This document shows, in pieces, positions 42,281 to 52,047 of a DNA stretch of 64,000 bases (its first letter is position 1; each line of letters opens with the position of its first letter). The stretch comes from Burkholderiales bacterium (lineage in GTDB: Bacteria > Pseudomonadota > Gammaproteobacteria > Burkholderiales > SG8-41): the NCBI GenBank assembly GCA_022841375.1, contig JALHRQ010000008.1:104769-168768 (forward strand). The letters run 5' to 3'. Under the pieces are notes generated by a model that was given only the letters and a program-made list of their open reading frames with translations, ran no database searches and was not told the DNA's origin. Made by a program: the position numbers and the translations under genes.

Positions 42281-43255
42281 TCAGCGCATGGCAACAAAAC
42301 GGCCCATTCGCACTGCGGTCTGTCCGCGATAGAGCCGCTTCGAGGGCATCACCAGCACGCAGTCGTCATACGGTGTGCGCACTTCGCGTTCACCGTCCCA
42401 GCCGATCAGCGTGCCGGCCTCCTTGACGACTTCCAGCCCGGTGAAGACGCGCGCGAACCGGAAAGCCTCGGCGGTGATGGTGACCGGATGGGTGACCTCC
42501 ACCGTTTTCTGCGCGAGCGGCGCCTCGGCAAAACGGAAAGGGCCGCGCTCGGGGTCAATGATGCCGAAGCGCGCCAGAAACCGCAGCGTGGTTTCGCGCG
42601 CCACCTTGACGGTGTGTTTGGCCCAGTGCTGGCCGCATTCGACCAGCAGCGCGTTCTTCGGGCTTGCCGCGTCGCCGAAGGCCGCGTAATCGCGCATGCG
42701 CCGGCCTGCCGCGTGCCCGGCATCACAGACCGCCAGCGCCGGATAACCGATTTCAGCGGCAAGGATGCGTCCCTTGGCCAGCGGCCCGGCGAGCAGCAGC
42801 GGGTCGGACGGATGCTGCATCGAATGGATGTCGAGCAGCAAATCGGCGGTATCCACCAGCGGGCGGATCACGCGCGCGCGGCGCAGGTCAACCGTGTCGC
42901 GCGGGCCGTCGAGCACCTCGGCGGTCCACACCCGGTTGAAGTCCTCCTCGACCCAGCGCGAGGCTTCGGGCTGCGTCAGATCAAACCGTTCAAACGCTTC
43001 GACATTGCAGAACACCAGTGTCAGCCTGCCGCACAGCGGGCGGATGTTGGCGCGGAACAACTCGTCGAGCACAATTGCGCCGCAGATCTCATTGCCGTGG
43101 GCCAGCGCGGTGAGCATGACATGCGGCCCCGGTTTGCCGCTGTCGATGGTGGTGGCGTACGCGATACCGGTGTTGCCCTTGCGATAGGGGCTGATATCCG
43201 GTGCGCTGATTTCGACGGTATAGGTGTTGGGGTCGGTCATTGCGGTTTTGGTCAT
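42281..43255 (-). CDS. Succinylglutamate desuccinylase/aspartoacylase-family enzyme
   Basis: A 324-aa zinc-dependent deacylase of the AstE/AspA family. VMLTALAHGNEICGAIV holds the HxxE zinc site (HGNE) and DTADLLLDIHSMQ the second histidine; VECGQHWAKH is also family-like. It removes an acyl group from an N-acyl amino acid. The ATG at 43255 (MTKTAMTD) is used, with ATG 43240 as an alternative. It follows the PLP aminotransferase gene by 46 bp on the same strand, so the two may act on the same N-acyl or amino acid compound; the substrate is not identified. Confidence 0.83.
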   Translation of the reverse strand: MTKTAMTDPNTYTVEISAPDISPYRKGNTGIAYATTIDSGKPGPHVMLTALAHGNEICGAIVLDELFRANIRPLCGRLTLVFCNVEAFERFDLTQPEASRWVEEDFNRVWTAEVLDGPRDTVDLRRARVIRPLVDTADLLLDIHSMQHPSDPLLLAGPLAKGRILAAEIGYPALAVCDAGHAAGRRMRDYAAFGDAASPKNALLVECGQHWAKHTVKVARETTLRFLARFGIIDPERGPFRFAEAPLAQKTVEVTHPVTITAEAFRFARVFTGLEVVKEAGTLIGWDGEREVRTPYDDCVLVMPSKRLYRGQTAVRMGRFVAMR

Positions 43256-43301
43256 GGTGTGGGCAGTTTCAAGTTGGGGGCAACAGCGAGGCGAGTGTAG
43301 C

Positions 43302-44510
43302 TCAGGCCGGTGCGCCAAACTCCCGCTTGCAAACCTCCGCCAGCGCCGCGACCCCCTGATTGATTTCCTCATGGCTCAGATTGGCGAAGCACAAGCGCAG
43401 GTGGCTGCGGGCCCGGGTCTTGTTCACCGACCATTCGGGCCCGGGGTTGATGGCCACACCCGCCGCCTGCGCCAGCGGGTAGAGTTTCAGCGCATCCACG
43501 TTGTCCGGCAATTTCACCCACAGAAAAATGCCGCCTTGCGGATCATCGAATTCCGCCGCTGCGCCGAAATGTTCACGCAGTGATTCCATCAGCGTCACCA
43601 GCTTGGCACGCAGGCTCTTGCGCAGCACCGGCAGATGTTTGGTGAAATGCGCGGTGCAGTATTCCGCCAGCACCATCTGTTCCAGCGCGCCGGAGCCGGC
43701 ATCGGTTTTTATGGCCAGCATGCGCGACATGATTGACCACGGCGCCACGATGTAACCCACGCGCAACGCCGGTGCGATGGTCTTCGAGAACGAGCCGATG
43801 TAGATGACATTGCCGATATCGCTCATCGCGTACAACGCGGGCGGGCGCTCGCCCGACCAGCTCAAGTCGGCATAACAATCGTCCTCAAACACCGGCACGC
43901 CGTATTCGGTGGCGAGTTGCAGCAGTGCCGCGCGCCGTTCCAGCGGCAGGATGGTGGCGGTCGGGTTCTGCACCGTCGGGATGGTGTAGATGTACTTGGG
44001 GCGGATGCCCTTCGCCTTCAGGTCGGCAAGCGCGTTCGACAGCGCATCGATGCGCATGCCGTCGCGGTCGAGCGGGATGCCCACGGGTGTGACGCCCAGC
44101 TTGAGCAGGCGGTTGATCGAGCCTTGATAACAATCCTCCTCGATGAGTACGGTGTCGCCGCGTGCGAGCAGGGTGTTGTTGACCAGGTCCAGCGCCTGCA
44201 ACGAGCCCGAGGTGATCAGGATGTCATCGGCGCTGCAGTTGATACCGGCATCACGCTGTAACTTGCCGGAGAGAAAGTCACGCAGCGCGCGATAACCCTG
44301 CGGACCGCTGTTGAGGCCGTAAGTCGACAGCGTGCGCCCCTCGCGCCGCAGCACGCCCTCGGCCGCCGCAATCAGCCCGTCCAGCGGCAACGCGTCCGGG
44401 TCATTGTTGCCGCCGGTGAAGTCGTATTTGACGCGACCGGTCCAGCGGGCGGCGGCGGGTGGCAGGCCTGCGGGTAACAGCGCGGTGAAATCGAATGGGG
44501 CGGTGGGCAT
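43302..44510 (-). CDS. PLP-dependent class I aminotransferase family protein
   Basis: A 402-aa fold-type I PLP enzyme without an N-terminal GntR domain. YGLNSGPQGYRALRDFLS is the substrate-arm region, ITSGSLQALDLVNNTLL the PLP phosphate cup, VPVFEDDCYADL supplies Asp-Tyr, and YIGSFSKTIAPALRVGYI the PLP lysine. The family includes 2-aminoadipate/kynurenine-type transaminases. ATG 44510 has AGGA at spacing 6; other ATGs at 44516 and 44528 are possible. It is upstream of the AstE/AspA-like gene. Confidence 0.86.
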   Translation of the reverse strand: MPTAPFDFTALLPAGLPPAAARWTGRVKYDFTGGNNDPDALPLDGLIAAAEGVLRREGRTLSTYGLNSGPQGYRALRDFLSGKLQRDAGINCSADDILITSGSLQALDLVNNTLLARGDTVLIEEDCYQGSINRLLKLGVTPVGIPLDRDGMRIDALSNALADLKAKGIRPKYIYTIPTVQNPTATILPLERRAALLQLATEYGVPVFEDDCYADLSWSGERPPALYAMSDIGNVIYIGSFSKTIAPALRVGYIVAPWSIMSRMLAIKTDAGSGALEQMVLAEYCTAHFTKHLPVLRKSLRAKLVTLMESLREHFGAAAEFDDPQGGIFLWVKLPDNVDALKLYPLAQAAGVAINPGPEWSVNKTRARSHLRLCFANLSHEEINQGVAALAEVCKREFGAPA

Positions 44511-44750
44511 GGACATTCCTGAATGCACTTTTTTATTGAAATGGACCGGAATCGCAGGCTTAGCAGTCCAACTATCCCGCAGGGGGAATGCTAGCGGCTT
44601 GACGGTGCCGATTCCAGCCCTTTGTAAGCTTTGGCGCCCCGCGCTTCGGGTAACAAACAGTTACAAAAAAACGGGGGGTTGCCTCCGCATGCTTCAAGTC
44701 GATGGCGCTAGTATCAATGCCATGTTCGACTGGTCACGCAGGATGGCGCA

Positions 44751-46184
44751 ATGAAACTTCTGATCACGGTGTTGTTGATGTCGGTTTGGGTGACCGCAGC
44801 CGCGGTCGCCGCGCCGCTGGGGCCTGATGACGCCCGCCATCTGCTCAACCGCGCCGGACTCGGTGCGAGTATTGCCGAGGTCGACACTTATTCGCGGCTC
44901 ACCCGCGCTCAGGCCACCGAGCGACTGCTGGTGGTGCGGGGCGGCGTCGCGCCCGAACCCGGCTGGGTGGAAGAGCCCCATGTATCGCCGGGCCGTTTGC
45001 GTACGCTGGATGCAGAAGCGCGCGCCCGTCTGCAGGCCGAGCGCGCCGAGCGCGGCTTTGAGTTGCGCGAATGGTGGCTGCGGCAGATGCTGGTCACGCC
45101 CGATCCGTTGCGCGAGCGCATGACGCTGTTCTGGCACAACCATTTTGTGTCCGGCATGCAGAAAGTGCAGTCGCCGCAAATGATGTATCGGCAGAACGTA
45201 TTGCTGCGCGAACACGCGCTGGGCAATTTCCGCGAACTGCTGCATGCCGTGGCGCGCGATCCCGCAATGGTGAGATATCTCGACAGCGCTTTGAATCGCA
45301 AGGGTCAGCCCAACGAGAATTTTGCGCGCGAGTTGATGGAGCTGTTCACCCTGGGAGAGGGAAACTATACCGAGCAGGATGTGAAGGAGGTGGCGCGGGC
45401 CTTCACCGGCTGGAGCATCGACGCGCCTACCGGCGAGTTCGTGTTCCGGGCTGCCCAGCATGATGACGGCCCGAAGACCGTGCTGGGACGCCAGGGAAAT
45501 TTTGGCGGCGATGACGTGCTGGATATCCTGCTCGACCGCCCCGAGACGGCGACCTTCATAGCAGAAAAGCTGTGGCGCGAATTTGTGTCACCCAAACCCG
45601 CGCCGGCCGAGGTCGCGCGCATCGCCGCTGCGCTGCGCGGCAGCGGCTACGATATCCGCGCCGCGCTGCGCGTACTGTTCAACTCGGATGCGTTTTATGC
45701 GCCGGCACACCGCGGCGTGCTGGTGAAGTCGCCCGTTGACCTGGTGGTGGGCACGCTGCGCCAGTTTGAATTCGTGGTGCCGGACGAGTTGCCTTTTGTA
45801 TTGGCGATGGGCCAGTTCGGACAGGTGCTGTTTGCGCCACCCAACGTCAAAGGCTGGCCCGGCGGAGAACTGTGGATCAATGCCACCACGCTGCTGCGGC
45901 GCAAGCAACTGCTCGACACGCTGTTCCAGGAACGCATGGCAGCAGGACCCGTCCGCATGGGCATGGTTGCGGCGGCAACACCGGCAGCAACGCGGCAGGC
46001 CCGCGCGCGGCAAGCCATGGCCCAGGTGCGTTTTGATGGTGAGATCTGGCTTTCGCGCACCAACGGCGTACCGCTGGAGCGCGTGGTGCTGGCCGTGGCG
46101 CCGGTGCATACCGCGGGCAGCGGCAGCGGTGGCATGAATTATTTGCGGGAGTTGGTGCTGGACCCCGCGTATCAGCTGAAGTAG
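44751..46184 (+). CDS. DUF1800 domain protein
   Basis: A 477-aa protein with a signal peptide (MKLLITVLLMSVWVTAAAVAAP) and the DUF1800 pattern: ARHLLNRAGLGASIAEV near the N-terminus, RMTLFWHNHFVSGM, PNENFARELMELFTLGEGNYTEQDVKEVARAFTGW, and the C-terminal FAPPNVKGWPGGELWIN. Genes of this family nearly always precede a DUF1501 gene, as here (17 bp apart). The pair is exported; a function in envelope or secreted polymer metabolism is suspected only. Length is normal for the family. Confidence 0.88.
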   Translation: MKLLITVLLMSVWVTAAAVAAPLGPDDARHLLNRAGLGASIAEVDTYSRLTRAQATERLLVVRGGVAPEPGWVEEPHVSPGRLRTLDAEARARLQAERAERGFELREWWLRQMLVTPDPLRERMTLFWHNHFVSGMQKVQSPQMMYRQNVLLREHALGNFRELLHAVARDPAMVRYLDSALNRKGQPNENFARELMELFTLGEGNYTEQDVKEVARAFTGWSIDAPTGEFVFRAAQHDDGPKTVLGRQGNFGGDDVLDILLDRPETATFIAEKLWREFVSPKPAPAEVARIAAALRGSGYDIRAALRVLFNSDAFYAPAHRGVLVKSPVDLVVGTLRQFEFVVPDELPFVLAMGQFGQVLFAPPNVKGWPGGELWINATTLLRRKQLLDTLFQERMAAGPVRMGMVAAATPAATRQARARQAMAQVRFDGEIWLSRTNGVPLERVVLAVAPVHTAGSGSGGMNYLRELVLDPAYQLK

Positions 46185-46201
46185 GCCACAGGAGGTCGAT
46201 G

Positions 46202-47362
46202 ATGGACAGACGCGGATTCATCAGGGCAATGGGTGCGGCTGCTGCGGTCACCTGGTTGCCGCTGCCGGCCGGCGCGGCGCCGCTGCGCGGTTACGAGCGC
46301 CTGCTGGTGCTGATCGAGCTGAAGGGCGGCAATGATGGTTTAAATACCGTCATTCCTTATACCGACGCCGAGTATTACCGGCTGCGGCCCGGCATTGCGA
46401 TTCCCGCCAACCAGGTGCTGCAGCTCGACGGACAAACCGGACTCAATCCTGAACTGCTGCCGCTGATGGAACTATGGCGATCGGGCGAACTCGCGCTGGT
46501 GCAGAACGTGGGTTATCCGCGCCCCAATCTCTCGCATTTCCGTTCGATCGAAATCTGGGAAACGGCGGCCGGCAGCAGCGAATATCTGGATGCGGGCTGG
46601 CTTACCCGGACATTTGCAGCGTCGCCTCTGCAGCCCGGCACCGCGGCCGATGGCGTGGTGGTGGGCGGCGCTGAACTGGGCCCGCTGGCCGGTGTGACCA
46701 GCCGCGCGGTGACGCTGGTCGACCCCGAGCAGTTCCTGCGCCAGTCAAGGCTGGCCGTACCCGGCGGACCGGCGGCAACCAATGCTTCGTTGGCGCATGT
46801 GCTGCGGGTGGAGCAGACGGTGACGGATGCCGCGTCCCGGCTGCGCGCGGATCGCGTATTTGCCACGCCGTTTCCCGCCGGCGGTTTCGGCAACGCGGTG
46901 CGCACCGCGGCGCAGGTCGCCGCTTCCGGGGCCGGGGTGCCGGTAATCAAGCTGGTACTCAACGGCTTTGATACGCACGTCGGTCAGGTCGCGCGCCAGG
47001 CCCGTCTGCTCAAGGAGTTGGCAGATGGGCTCGTTGCATTAAAAAGCGCGTTCACCGAACTGGGCTTGTGGGATTCGACGCTGGTCATGACCTATGCCGA
47101 ATTCGGCCGCCGGCCGCGGCAGAACCAGAGCGGCGGCACCGACCACGGCACCGCCAGTGTGCATATGGTGACGGGCGGCAGGGTGCGCGGCGGTCTCTAC
47201 GGTGCGGCGCCCGACCTAACGCGTCTCGACAGCGCGGGCAACGTGCAGCATGCCGTTGATTTCAGAGCGCTGTATGCCACCGTACTCGAACGCTGGTGGG
47301 GCATGGATGCCGCCGGCATATTGCGCGGCCGCTACGCACCGCTGGATTTGATCCGGGCGTAA
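46202..47362 (+). CDS. DUF1501 domain protein, Tat-type signal
   Basis: A 386-aa protein of the sulfatase-like DUF1501 family. The N-terminus MDRRGFIRAMGAAAAVTWL is a Tat-type signal. LLVLIELKGGNDGLNTVIPY, NVGYPRPNLSHFRSIEIWET, VLNGFDTHVGQVARQ and MTYAEFGRRPRQN with GTDHGTAS are the family landmarks. AGGAGG at 46190-46195 better fits the second of two adjacent ATG codons (46202). It is the partner of the DUF1800 gene and is probably co-transcribed with it. Confidence 0.88.
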   Translation: MDRRGFIRAMGAAAAVTWLPLPAGAAPLRGYERLLVLIELKGGNDGLNTVIPYTDAEYYRLRPGIAIPANQVLQLDGQTGLNPELLPLMELWRSGELALVQNVGYPRPNLSHFRSIEIWETAAGSSEYLDAGWLTRTFAASPLQPGTAADGVVVGGAELGPLAGVTSRAVTLVDPEQFLRQSRLAVPGGPAATNASLAHVLRVEQTVTDAASRLRADRVFATPFPAGGFGNAVRTAAQVAASGAGVPVIKLVLNGFDTHVGQVARQARLLKELADGLVALKSAFTELGLWDSTLVMTYAEFGRRPRQNQSGGTDHGTASVHMVTGGRVRGGLYGAAPDLTRLDSAGNVQHAVDFRALYATVLERWWGMDAAGILRGRYAPLDLIRA

Positions 47363-47398
47363 ACGACCCCGGCGGCCACGGTATTTGAAGCGGCAACT

Positions 47399-48412
47399 CT
47401 AATTCCGGATTCGCGCCCCATTGATTCGCGAATCCTCCGGATTCGGGAGACCGTCATCCTGATAAATGCGCGCCAGCAGCCGGTTGAAAGCAGACAGCCG
47501 TTCCGGTGAAGTGGGGCGCATCACGCCCTGTTCCTGCAGGATGGAGATCAGTTTGGTTGGCGCCACCCGTTTGTCGCCCACGATCTCAACGTGCCCGGCC
47601 CGCACCTCGACCCGTTGCGCACGGCTATCGGATTCCACCAGCGCATTACGCTGTTCGGCCAGCGAAAAAATCTCATCATCCAACACGCAACGCCCGCCTT
47701 CTTCGCGCCGGCAAGTCCCGCGTTCGTCGGTGTCGATTTTCAAATAGTTGCTGACCTGGGGAAGCAGCGTACCCGGCTCGCGGATGAAGCGTGATGAGAA
47801 AGTAATATCGGCCCATTTGGCGCCGGTGATGGCATGGCAGCTGAGCGGCAACAAGCCCAGTGTCAGCGGATAGAGCCAGGTTTTGCCGCAGGTTCGCGCC
47901 GCTTCGATGCCATCAAAAGGGCCGGAGATGGTCACCAGGCGCAAATCGGCGACGCGGCCCGGCGCCGCAAGCGGCAGTTCGGTGAGTGACTTGCGGGCAA
48001 CCAGCGCACCCTGACTGTGGCCGATGACGGTGATCTGCGGGGCACGGGTTTGCTCGGCGAGCTGATCGACGGCGCGGCGCAACTCGGTAGCGACCTGTGT
48101 GAGCTTGGCCCGGTCATCGTAGGTAAAGCAGACGGTCTGCTGGCCATGGAACGCCAATATCTGCGCCAGGCCGCGAAACTGGCCGGAAGAGCCGAAACAG
48201 CCATGCACCAGCACATATACCGGCTTTGTCGAGTCCAGATGCAGGCTGTGATCCGGGTTGTCGGTGCAAGGCGTGAGGCCGGGAATTTTGAGCGTGATGT
48301 TTGCGGGCGACAGGTTGCCCGGCTGGATCTGGAAATAGGCCGGGTCAATAGGTTCGCTGGTGGCGCAGCCACCGAGCAGCAACAAAAGCAAAACGACTGA
48401 GCCGATTTTCAT
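47399..48412 (-). CDS. Predicted lipoprotein alpha/beta-hydrolase
   Basis: A 337-aa protein with lipobox LLGGCAT (Cys at about residue 16). VYVLVHGCFGSSGQFRGLAQ and VIGHSQGALVARKSL give the lipase-like oxyanion histidine-glycine and nucleophile serine; the later catalytic residues are not sure. It is probably a membrane-anchored esterase or lipase. The start ATG 48412 is chosen because the lipoprotein signal begins there. It is convergent with DUF1501 across 36 bp. Confidence 0.78.
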   Translation of the reverse strand: MKIGSVVLLLLLLGGCATSEPIDPAYFQIQPGNLSPANITLKIPGLTPCTDNPDHSLHLDSTKPVYVLVHGCFGSSGQFRGLAQILAFHGQQTVCFTYDDRAKLTQVATELRRAVDQLAEQTRAPQITVIGHSQGALVARKSLTELPLAAPGRVADLRLVTISGPFDGIEAARTCGKTWLYPLTLGLLPLSCHAITGAKWADITFSSRFIREPGTLLPQVSNYLKIDTDERGTCRREEGGRCVLDDEIFSLAEQRNALVESDSRAQRVEVRAGHVEIVGDKRVAPTKLISILQEQGVMRPTSPERLSAFNRLLARIYQDDGLPNPEDSRINGARIRN

Positions 48413-48535
48413 GGGGAATGTGTGCCCGACCAATGGAAATTCAGTGTATCGGCATTATGTTGCCGGCGCGCAGGAATTTCAGGGTTGTTTATTCAGCGGG
48501 TTCACAGGCCGGTGTGGAAAACGTGGTCTATTCCT

Positions 48536-48859
48536 TTAGCGACGCTCAGGCAGTTGAGCGCGCAGGTCACACACCGCGGCTTCGAGCTCCTGTATGCGCG
48601 CGAGCAGCGTGACCATCAGCGCCACGCCGTGGGGTTCAAGGTCGAAGCCGACACGCAGCCGGCAGGCGGTGCGCACCGTCAACAGGCATTTGCCGCTGAA
48701 CACCCACGGTGAAGCATCCGCATCGATGGGCGTGACGGCACCGTAGTCCACCAGTTCGCGCAGTTCGGATTCCGCGAGGCCGGAGATCTCCGCCAGTTCG
48801 GTTAACGAGAACACATGGTCCTCGGTCAGCCATACGGCTTCAGCATGTTCAAGGGGCAT
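48536..48859 (-). CDS. cbpM: Chaperone modulator CbpM
   Basis: A 107-aa protein of the MerR-like CbpM family: [28 protein letters not shown] is the helix-turn-helix-like region, and the C-terminal half is a coiled coil ([25 protein letters not shown]). CbpM binds the J-domain of CbpA and inhibits its co-chaperone and DNA-binding activity. The start overlaps the last 11 bases of cbpA, so the two are translationally coupled. Confidence 0.9.
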   Translation of the reverse strand: MPLEHAEAVWLTEDHVFSLTELAEISGLAESELRELVDYGAVTPIDADASPWVFSGKCLLTVRTACRLRVGFDLEPHGVALMVTLLARIQELEAAVCDLRAQLPERR

Positions 48860-49799
48860 TGTTCATCTCCTGTTGCAGTTTCGCGCGCGGATTGAAGGTC
48901 GAGTCTTTCGCGAGCTGTTCATAGAATCCGCGTTCAGCATCGGTGGCAGTCGCGGGCACCACGATCTGCGTGATCGCGAAAAGATCCCCTTCCTTGCCAT
49001 GCGGCCGCGGCAAGCCGCGTCCCGACAGCCGCAGCTTCTGCCCCGCAGGCGTATTCGGCGGCACCTTCAGGCGTACCGGCCCGGCCAGCGTGGGGACATC
49101 AATGCTCGCCCCCAGCACCGCCTCCCAGGGCGCCAGCGGCAGGTCGATGTACAGGTCATGTCCGCTCACCCGATACAGCGGATGCGGGTGCAGCGTGATG
49201 TTGAGGTAGAGGTCGCCGTCGCGTCCGCCGTTCAGACCCTTGCCGCCGCGGCCGGCCAGGCGCAGGCGTTGCCCGTCGGTGGCACCCTTGGGGATGCGCA
49301 CTTTGAGTTTGCGCGGTACGCGATGCAGGCGTCCCTGCGCGTCGGGCTCGGGCACGCTCAGGTTCAATTCGATTTCGATGCCACGATACGCATCCAGCAG
49401 CGAGATCGGCGCTGCGACTTCGAAATCCTCACCCGGCATGCGGATATGCCCGCCGCCGGAATGCCGGCCCCCGGAGAGGCCGGCGAAGAGGTCTGCCAGG
49501 TCGGCGTCGTCAAACGAGAACTGCGTATCACCATGCTGCGCGCCCCAGTCCGGCGGCGGCTGGAAATCCTGCCCCGGCTGGTGACGGCCGAGCTGGTCAT
49601 AGGCTGCGCGTTTTTCCGGATTCTTCAACGTCTCGTAGGCTTCCGCGACTTCCTTGAATTTTTCCTCGCCCTGCGGATCCTTGGAGACATCCGGATGGTA
49701 CTTGTGGGCGAGCTTGCGATAGGCCTTCTTGATGGCATCAGCGTCGGCGCTGCGGTCGACACCGAGAATGCTGTAGTAGTCCTTGTATTTCATGGCCAT
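48849..49799 (-). CDS. cbpA: Curved DNA-binding co-chaperone CbpA
   Basis: A 316-aa J-domain protein. Residues about 5-70 are the J-domain ([28 protein letters not shown] with the HPD motif); a Gly-rich linker and two C-terminal substrate-binding domains follow ([37 protein letters not shown]). It stimulates DnaK and binds curved DNA in E. coli. An in-frame ATG at 49793 is an alternative start. Downstream cbpM overlaps it. A TATACT at 49873-49868 (minus strand) about 60 bases upstream is a candidate -10 box. The 294 bp to the next gene are non-coding. Confidence 0.92.
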   Translation of the reverse strand: MAMKYKDYYSILGVDRSADADAIKKAYRKLAHKYHPDVSKDPQGEEKFKEVAEAYETLKNPEKRAAYDQLGRHQPGQDFQPPPDWGAQHGDTQFSFDDADLADLFAGLSGGRHSGGGHIRMPGEDFEVAAPISLLDAYRGIEIELNLSVPEPDAQGRLHRVPRKLKVRIPKGATDGQRLRLAGRGGKGLNGGRDGDLYLNITLHPHPLYRVSGHDLYIDLPLAPWEAVLGASIDVPTLAGPVRLKVPPNTPAGQKLRLSGRGLPRPHGKEGDLFAITQIVVPATATDAERGFYEQLAKDSTFNPRAKLQQEMNNAP

Positions 49800-50093
49800 T
49801 TCCCGGTGCGGCTGAGCATGACCGCAAAACCATGCGTTGCACCTGGCGGTGCGACTCAGTCACCTAAAGTATACGGCTGCCGCTACAGGAATAGACCACC
49901 TTACCGACGCGAGTCCCGGGAGAATGTTGCGGAGCCATGTTGACCACGCTCATCACCAGGCCAGTGATCCACCATTCGCTCAGCGGGGTGGAGACCTACC
50001 CGGGCATAACGTCTTGTTCAACCCGGCAATTAAATGTACGGCGCATTGATGACACCCGCTTTGACGCAGATCGGGGCGCCTTGCGCGCAGGAT

Positions 50094-50966
50094 TTATTTC
50101 AATCCCGCCTGCTGCGCGATAAAACCGCCCAGCGCCGCCCACTCGCGCTCGCCATAACCTTCGGCGATGGCGGCGCGGTGCTGTTCCTGCAGCAGTGCCG
50201 CCAGCGGCATCGGCACGCCGCTGTCCTGCCCGGCCTTTAGCGCCAGGTCGATGTCCTTCAGGCCCAGATTCAACGTAAAGGTCGGCTGCGCCGGTTCATT
50301 GAGGATGAACTGACCGTAATTGCGGTAGGCGGGACAGTTCATCGAGGTGCTGGTGAGGATGTCGAGGAAAGCCGCGCGATCGACGCCGGATTTCCCGACC
50401 AGCGCGAAGGCCTCGCCGAGGCTTTCGATGATGCTGCCGAGCAGAAAATTGCGCGCAATCTTGACGATGTTGGCGCAAGCGGGATCGCTGCCGACATTGA
50501 ACCAGCGCCGCCCCAGTGCTTCGAACAGCGGCACGCAGCGCGCAAGGTTTGAGGCAGTGCCCGCGGCGACGATGTCCAGTTGTCCGCCCGCCGCGGCCTC
50601 GGGGCGGCCGAATACCGGTGCTGCGACATAGGGTGTGCCGGCGGTCGCGTGCAGTGCGGCAAGGCGTCGGCCCATGGCAAGGCTGACCGAGGCCATATTG
50701 AGATGGAGGGTCGTTGCCGGCATCTGTTGCAGCAGGCCGGAGTCGATCCATACGGCATCGACCGCGGCGTCGTCGGCCAGCATGGTAATGACTGCGTCGC
50801 AGGTGGACAGCGCCGCGGGGCTGGCGGCGACGGTTGCACCGCGCCGGCGGCAGTCTTCCGCGGGTGCGGCACTGCGGTTCCACACCGTCAGCGCGTAACC
50901 GCGCTCGAGCAGGCGGCTGGCCATATTGTGGCCCATCTGTCCTAATCCGATGAATCCGATGTTCAT
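50094..50966 (-). CDS. Beta-hydroxyacid dehydrogenase (3-hydroxyisobutyrate dehydrogenase family)
   Basis: A 290-aa NAD(P)-dependent oxidoreductase. IGFIGLGQMGHNMASRLLERGYALTVWNR is the dinucleotide site with the basic WNR that follows in this family; ATTLHLNMASVSLAMGRRLA is the substrate loop; KIARNFLLGS carries the catalytic Lys. GLKDIDLALKAGQ is the usual C-terminal helix. Substrate (3-hydroxyisobutyrate, tartronate semialdehyde, or other) is not determined. ATG 50966 has GAGGA at suitable spacing; longer frames to 51590 are artefacts. It is divergent from the SDR gene at 51148. Confidence 0.88.
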   Translation of the reverse strand: MNIGFIGLGQMGHNMASRLLERGYALTVWNRSAAPAEDCRRRGATVAASPAALSTCDAVITMLADDAAVDAVWIDSGLLQQMPATTLHLNMASVSLAMGRRLAALHATAGTPYVAAPVFGRPEAAAGGQLDIVAAGTASNLARCVPLFEALGRRWFNVGSDPACANIVKIARNFLLGSIIESLGEAFALVGKSGVDRAAFLDILTSTSMNCPAYRNYGQFILNEPAQPTFTLNLGLKDIDLALKAGQDSGVPMPLAALLQEQHRAAIAEGYGEREWAALGGFIAQQAGLK

Positions 50967-51147
50967 GTCCGCATTCCTCATCGTGGTCCGGCGCAGCCAT
51001 TGTTGCGCAAAGCCTGCGGTGCCGGAAGCCGCTTGCCAGACAAGGCCGAAACCTGCATTACAATGCATCGGCAGTCCCGGCAAATATCCAACCATAACAA
51101 TGCCGCGGCGCAAGGCACACCCAACACTGAAACCGGAGGAAGAGCAC

Positions 51148-51942
51148 ATGGATCTGGGCATCAAGGGCAAAGCTGCTGTTGTGACTGGCGCGAGCCGTGG
51201 CATCGGAAGGGAAACCGCGCGGCAGTTTCTCGAAGAAGGCGTGCGGGTCATGATCTGCGGACGCAACGCGGAAACGCTGGAGCGCACGCGTGCGGAACTC
51301 GCGCAGCAGACCGGCGGCGAGGTCCATGCCGTGGTTGCGGACATGACCAAGCCCGCCGACATTGCGCGCCTGATCGATACGGCGACACAGAAGCTCGGCG
51401 GCGTCGACATCCTGATCAACAATGCCGGCCAGATGTACTCGGGCCGGTTTGCCGTGATGACCGACGAAGGTCTCAAGGAACAGCTGGAAACGAAGCTCTT
51501 CGGCTTCCTGCGCGCGATCCGGCTGGTGTATCCGCAGATGAAGGCCAGGCGCTGGGGTCGCATCGTCAACCTGATCGGCGGCGCCGGCAAGGAGCCCGAT
51601 CCCTATATGTTCGGCAGTGGCATCACCAACAGCGGGCTGCTCAATATCACCAAGTCGCTGTCCACCGAGTTCGGTGAAGACAACGTGCTGGTCAACGCCG
51701 TCTGTCCCGGCTGGGTGGCCACCAACTTGTGGCAGCGCAACGCCCAGGGGCTGCAGGAAGAACTCGGCGTGAAATCCGAAGAAGAAGCACGCCGGCTCGC
51801 GGCGCGCAAGAATGCGCTGGGCCGTTTCGGCAAACCCGAAGAACTGGCGAACGCCATCGTCTTCCTGTGCTCAGAGCGCGCGAGCTATATCACCGGTGTC
51901 TCGCTCAACCTCGATGGCGGCCGGCTCAAGGGCCTGTGGTAA
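51148..51942 (+). CDS. Short-chain dehydrogenase/reductase with altered active site
   Basis: A 264-aa SDR: AAVVTGASRGIGRETARQF (cofactor), DILINNAGQMYSG and VNAVCPGWVAT. In the place of YxxxK the sequence reads SGITNSGLLNITKSLS, so the usual Tyr and Lys are replaced by Ser and Asn. Such SDRs may use another mechanism or have lost reductase activity. Start ATG after GGAGGA at about 51136. The Bug gene follows after 105 bp and may bring the substrate. Confidence 0.84.
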   Translation: MDLGIKGKAAVVTGASRGIGRETARQFLEEGVRVMICGRNAETLERTRAELAQQTGGEVHAVVADMTKPADIARLIDTATQKLGGVDILINNAGQMYSGRFAVMTDEGLKEQLETKLFGFLRAIRLVYPQMKARRWGRIVNLIGGAGKEPDPYMFGSGITNSGLLNITKSLSTEFGEDNVLVNAVCPGWVATNLWQRNAQGLQEELGVKSEEEARRLAARKNALGRFGKPEELANAIVFLCSERASYITGVSLNLDGGRLKGLW

Positions 51943-52047
51943 TCAGGGCGCCGGCTGGGTATCGATTATTGACACTGCATGGGTTGAGGTTCTAAATACC
52001 ACGGTCTCGAAAAAGGAATAAAACCAGATAATCGAGGAGGAGGCGTC

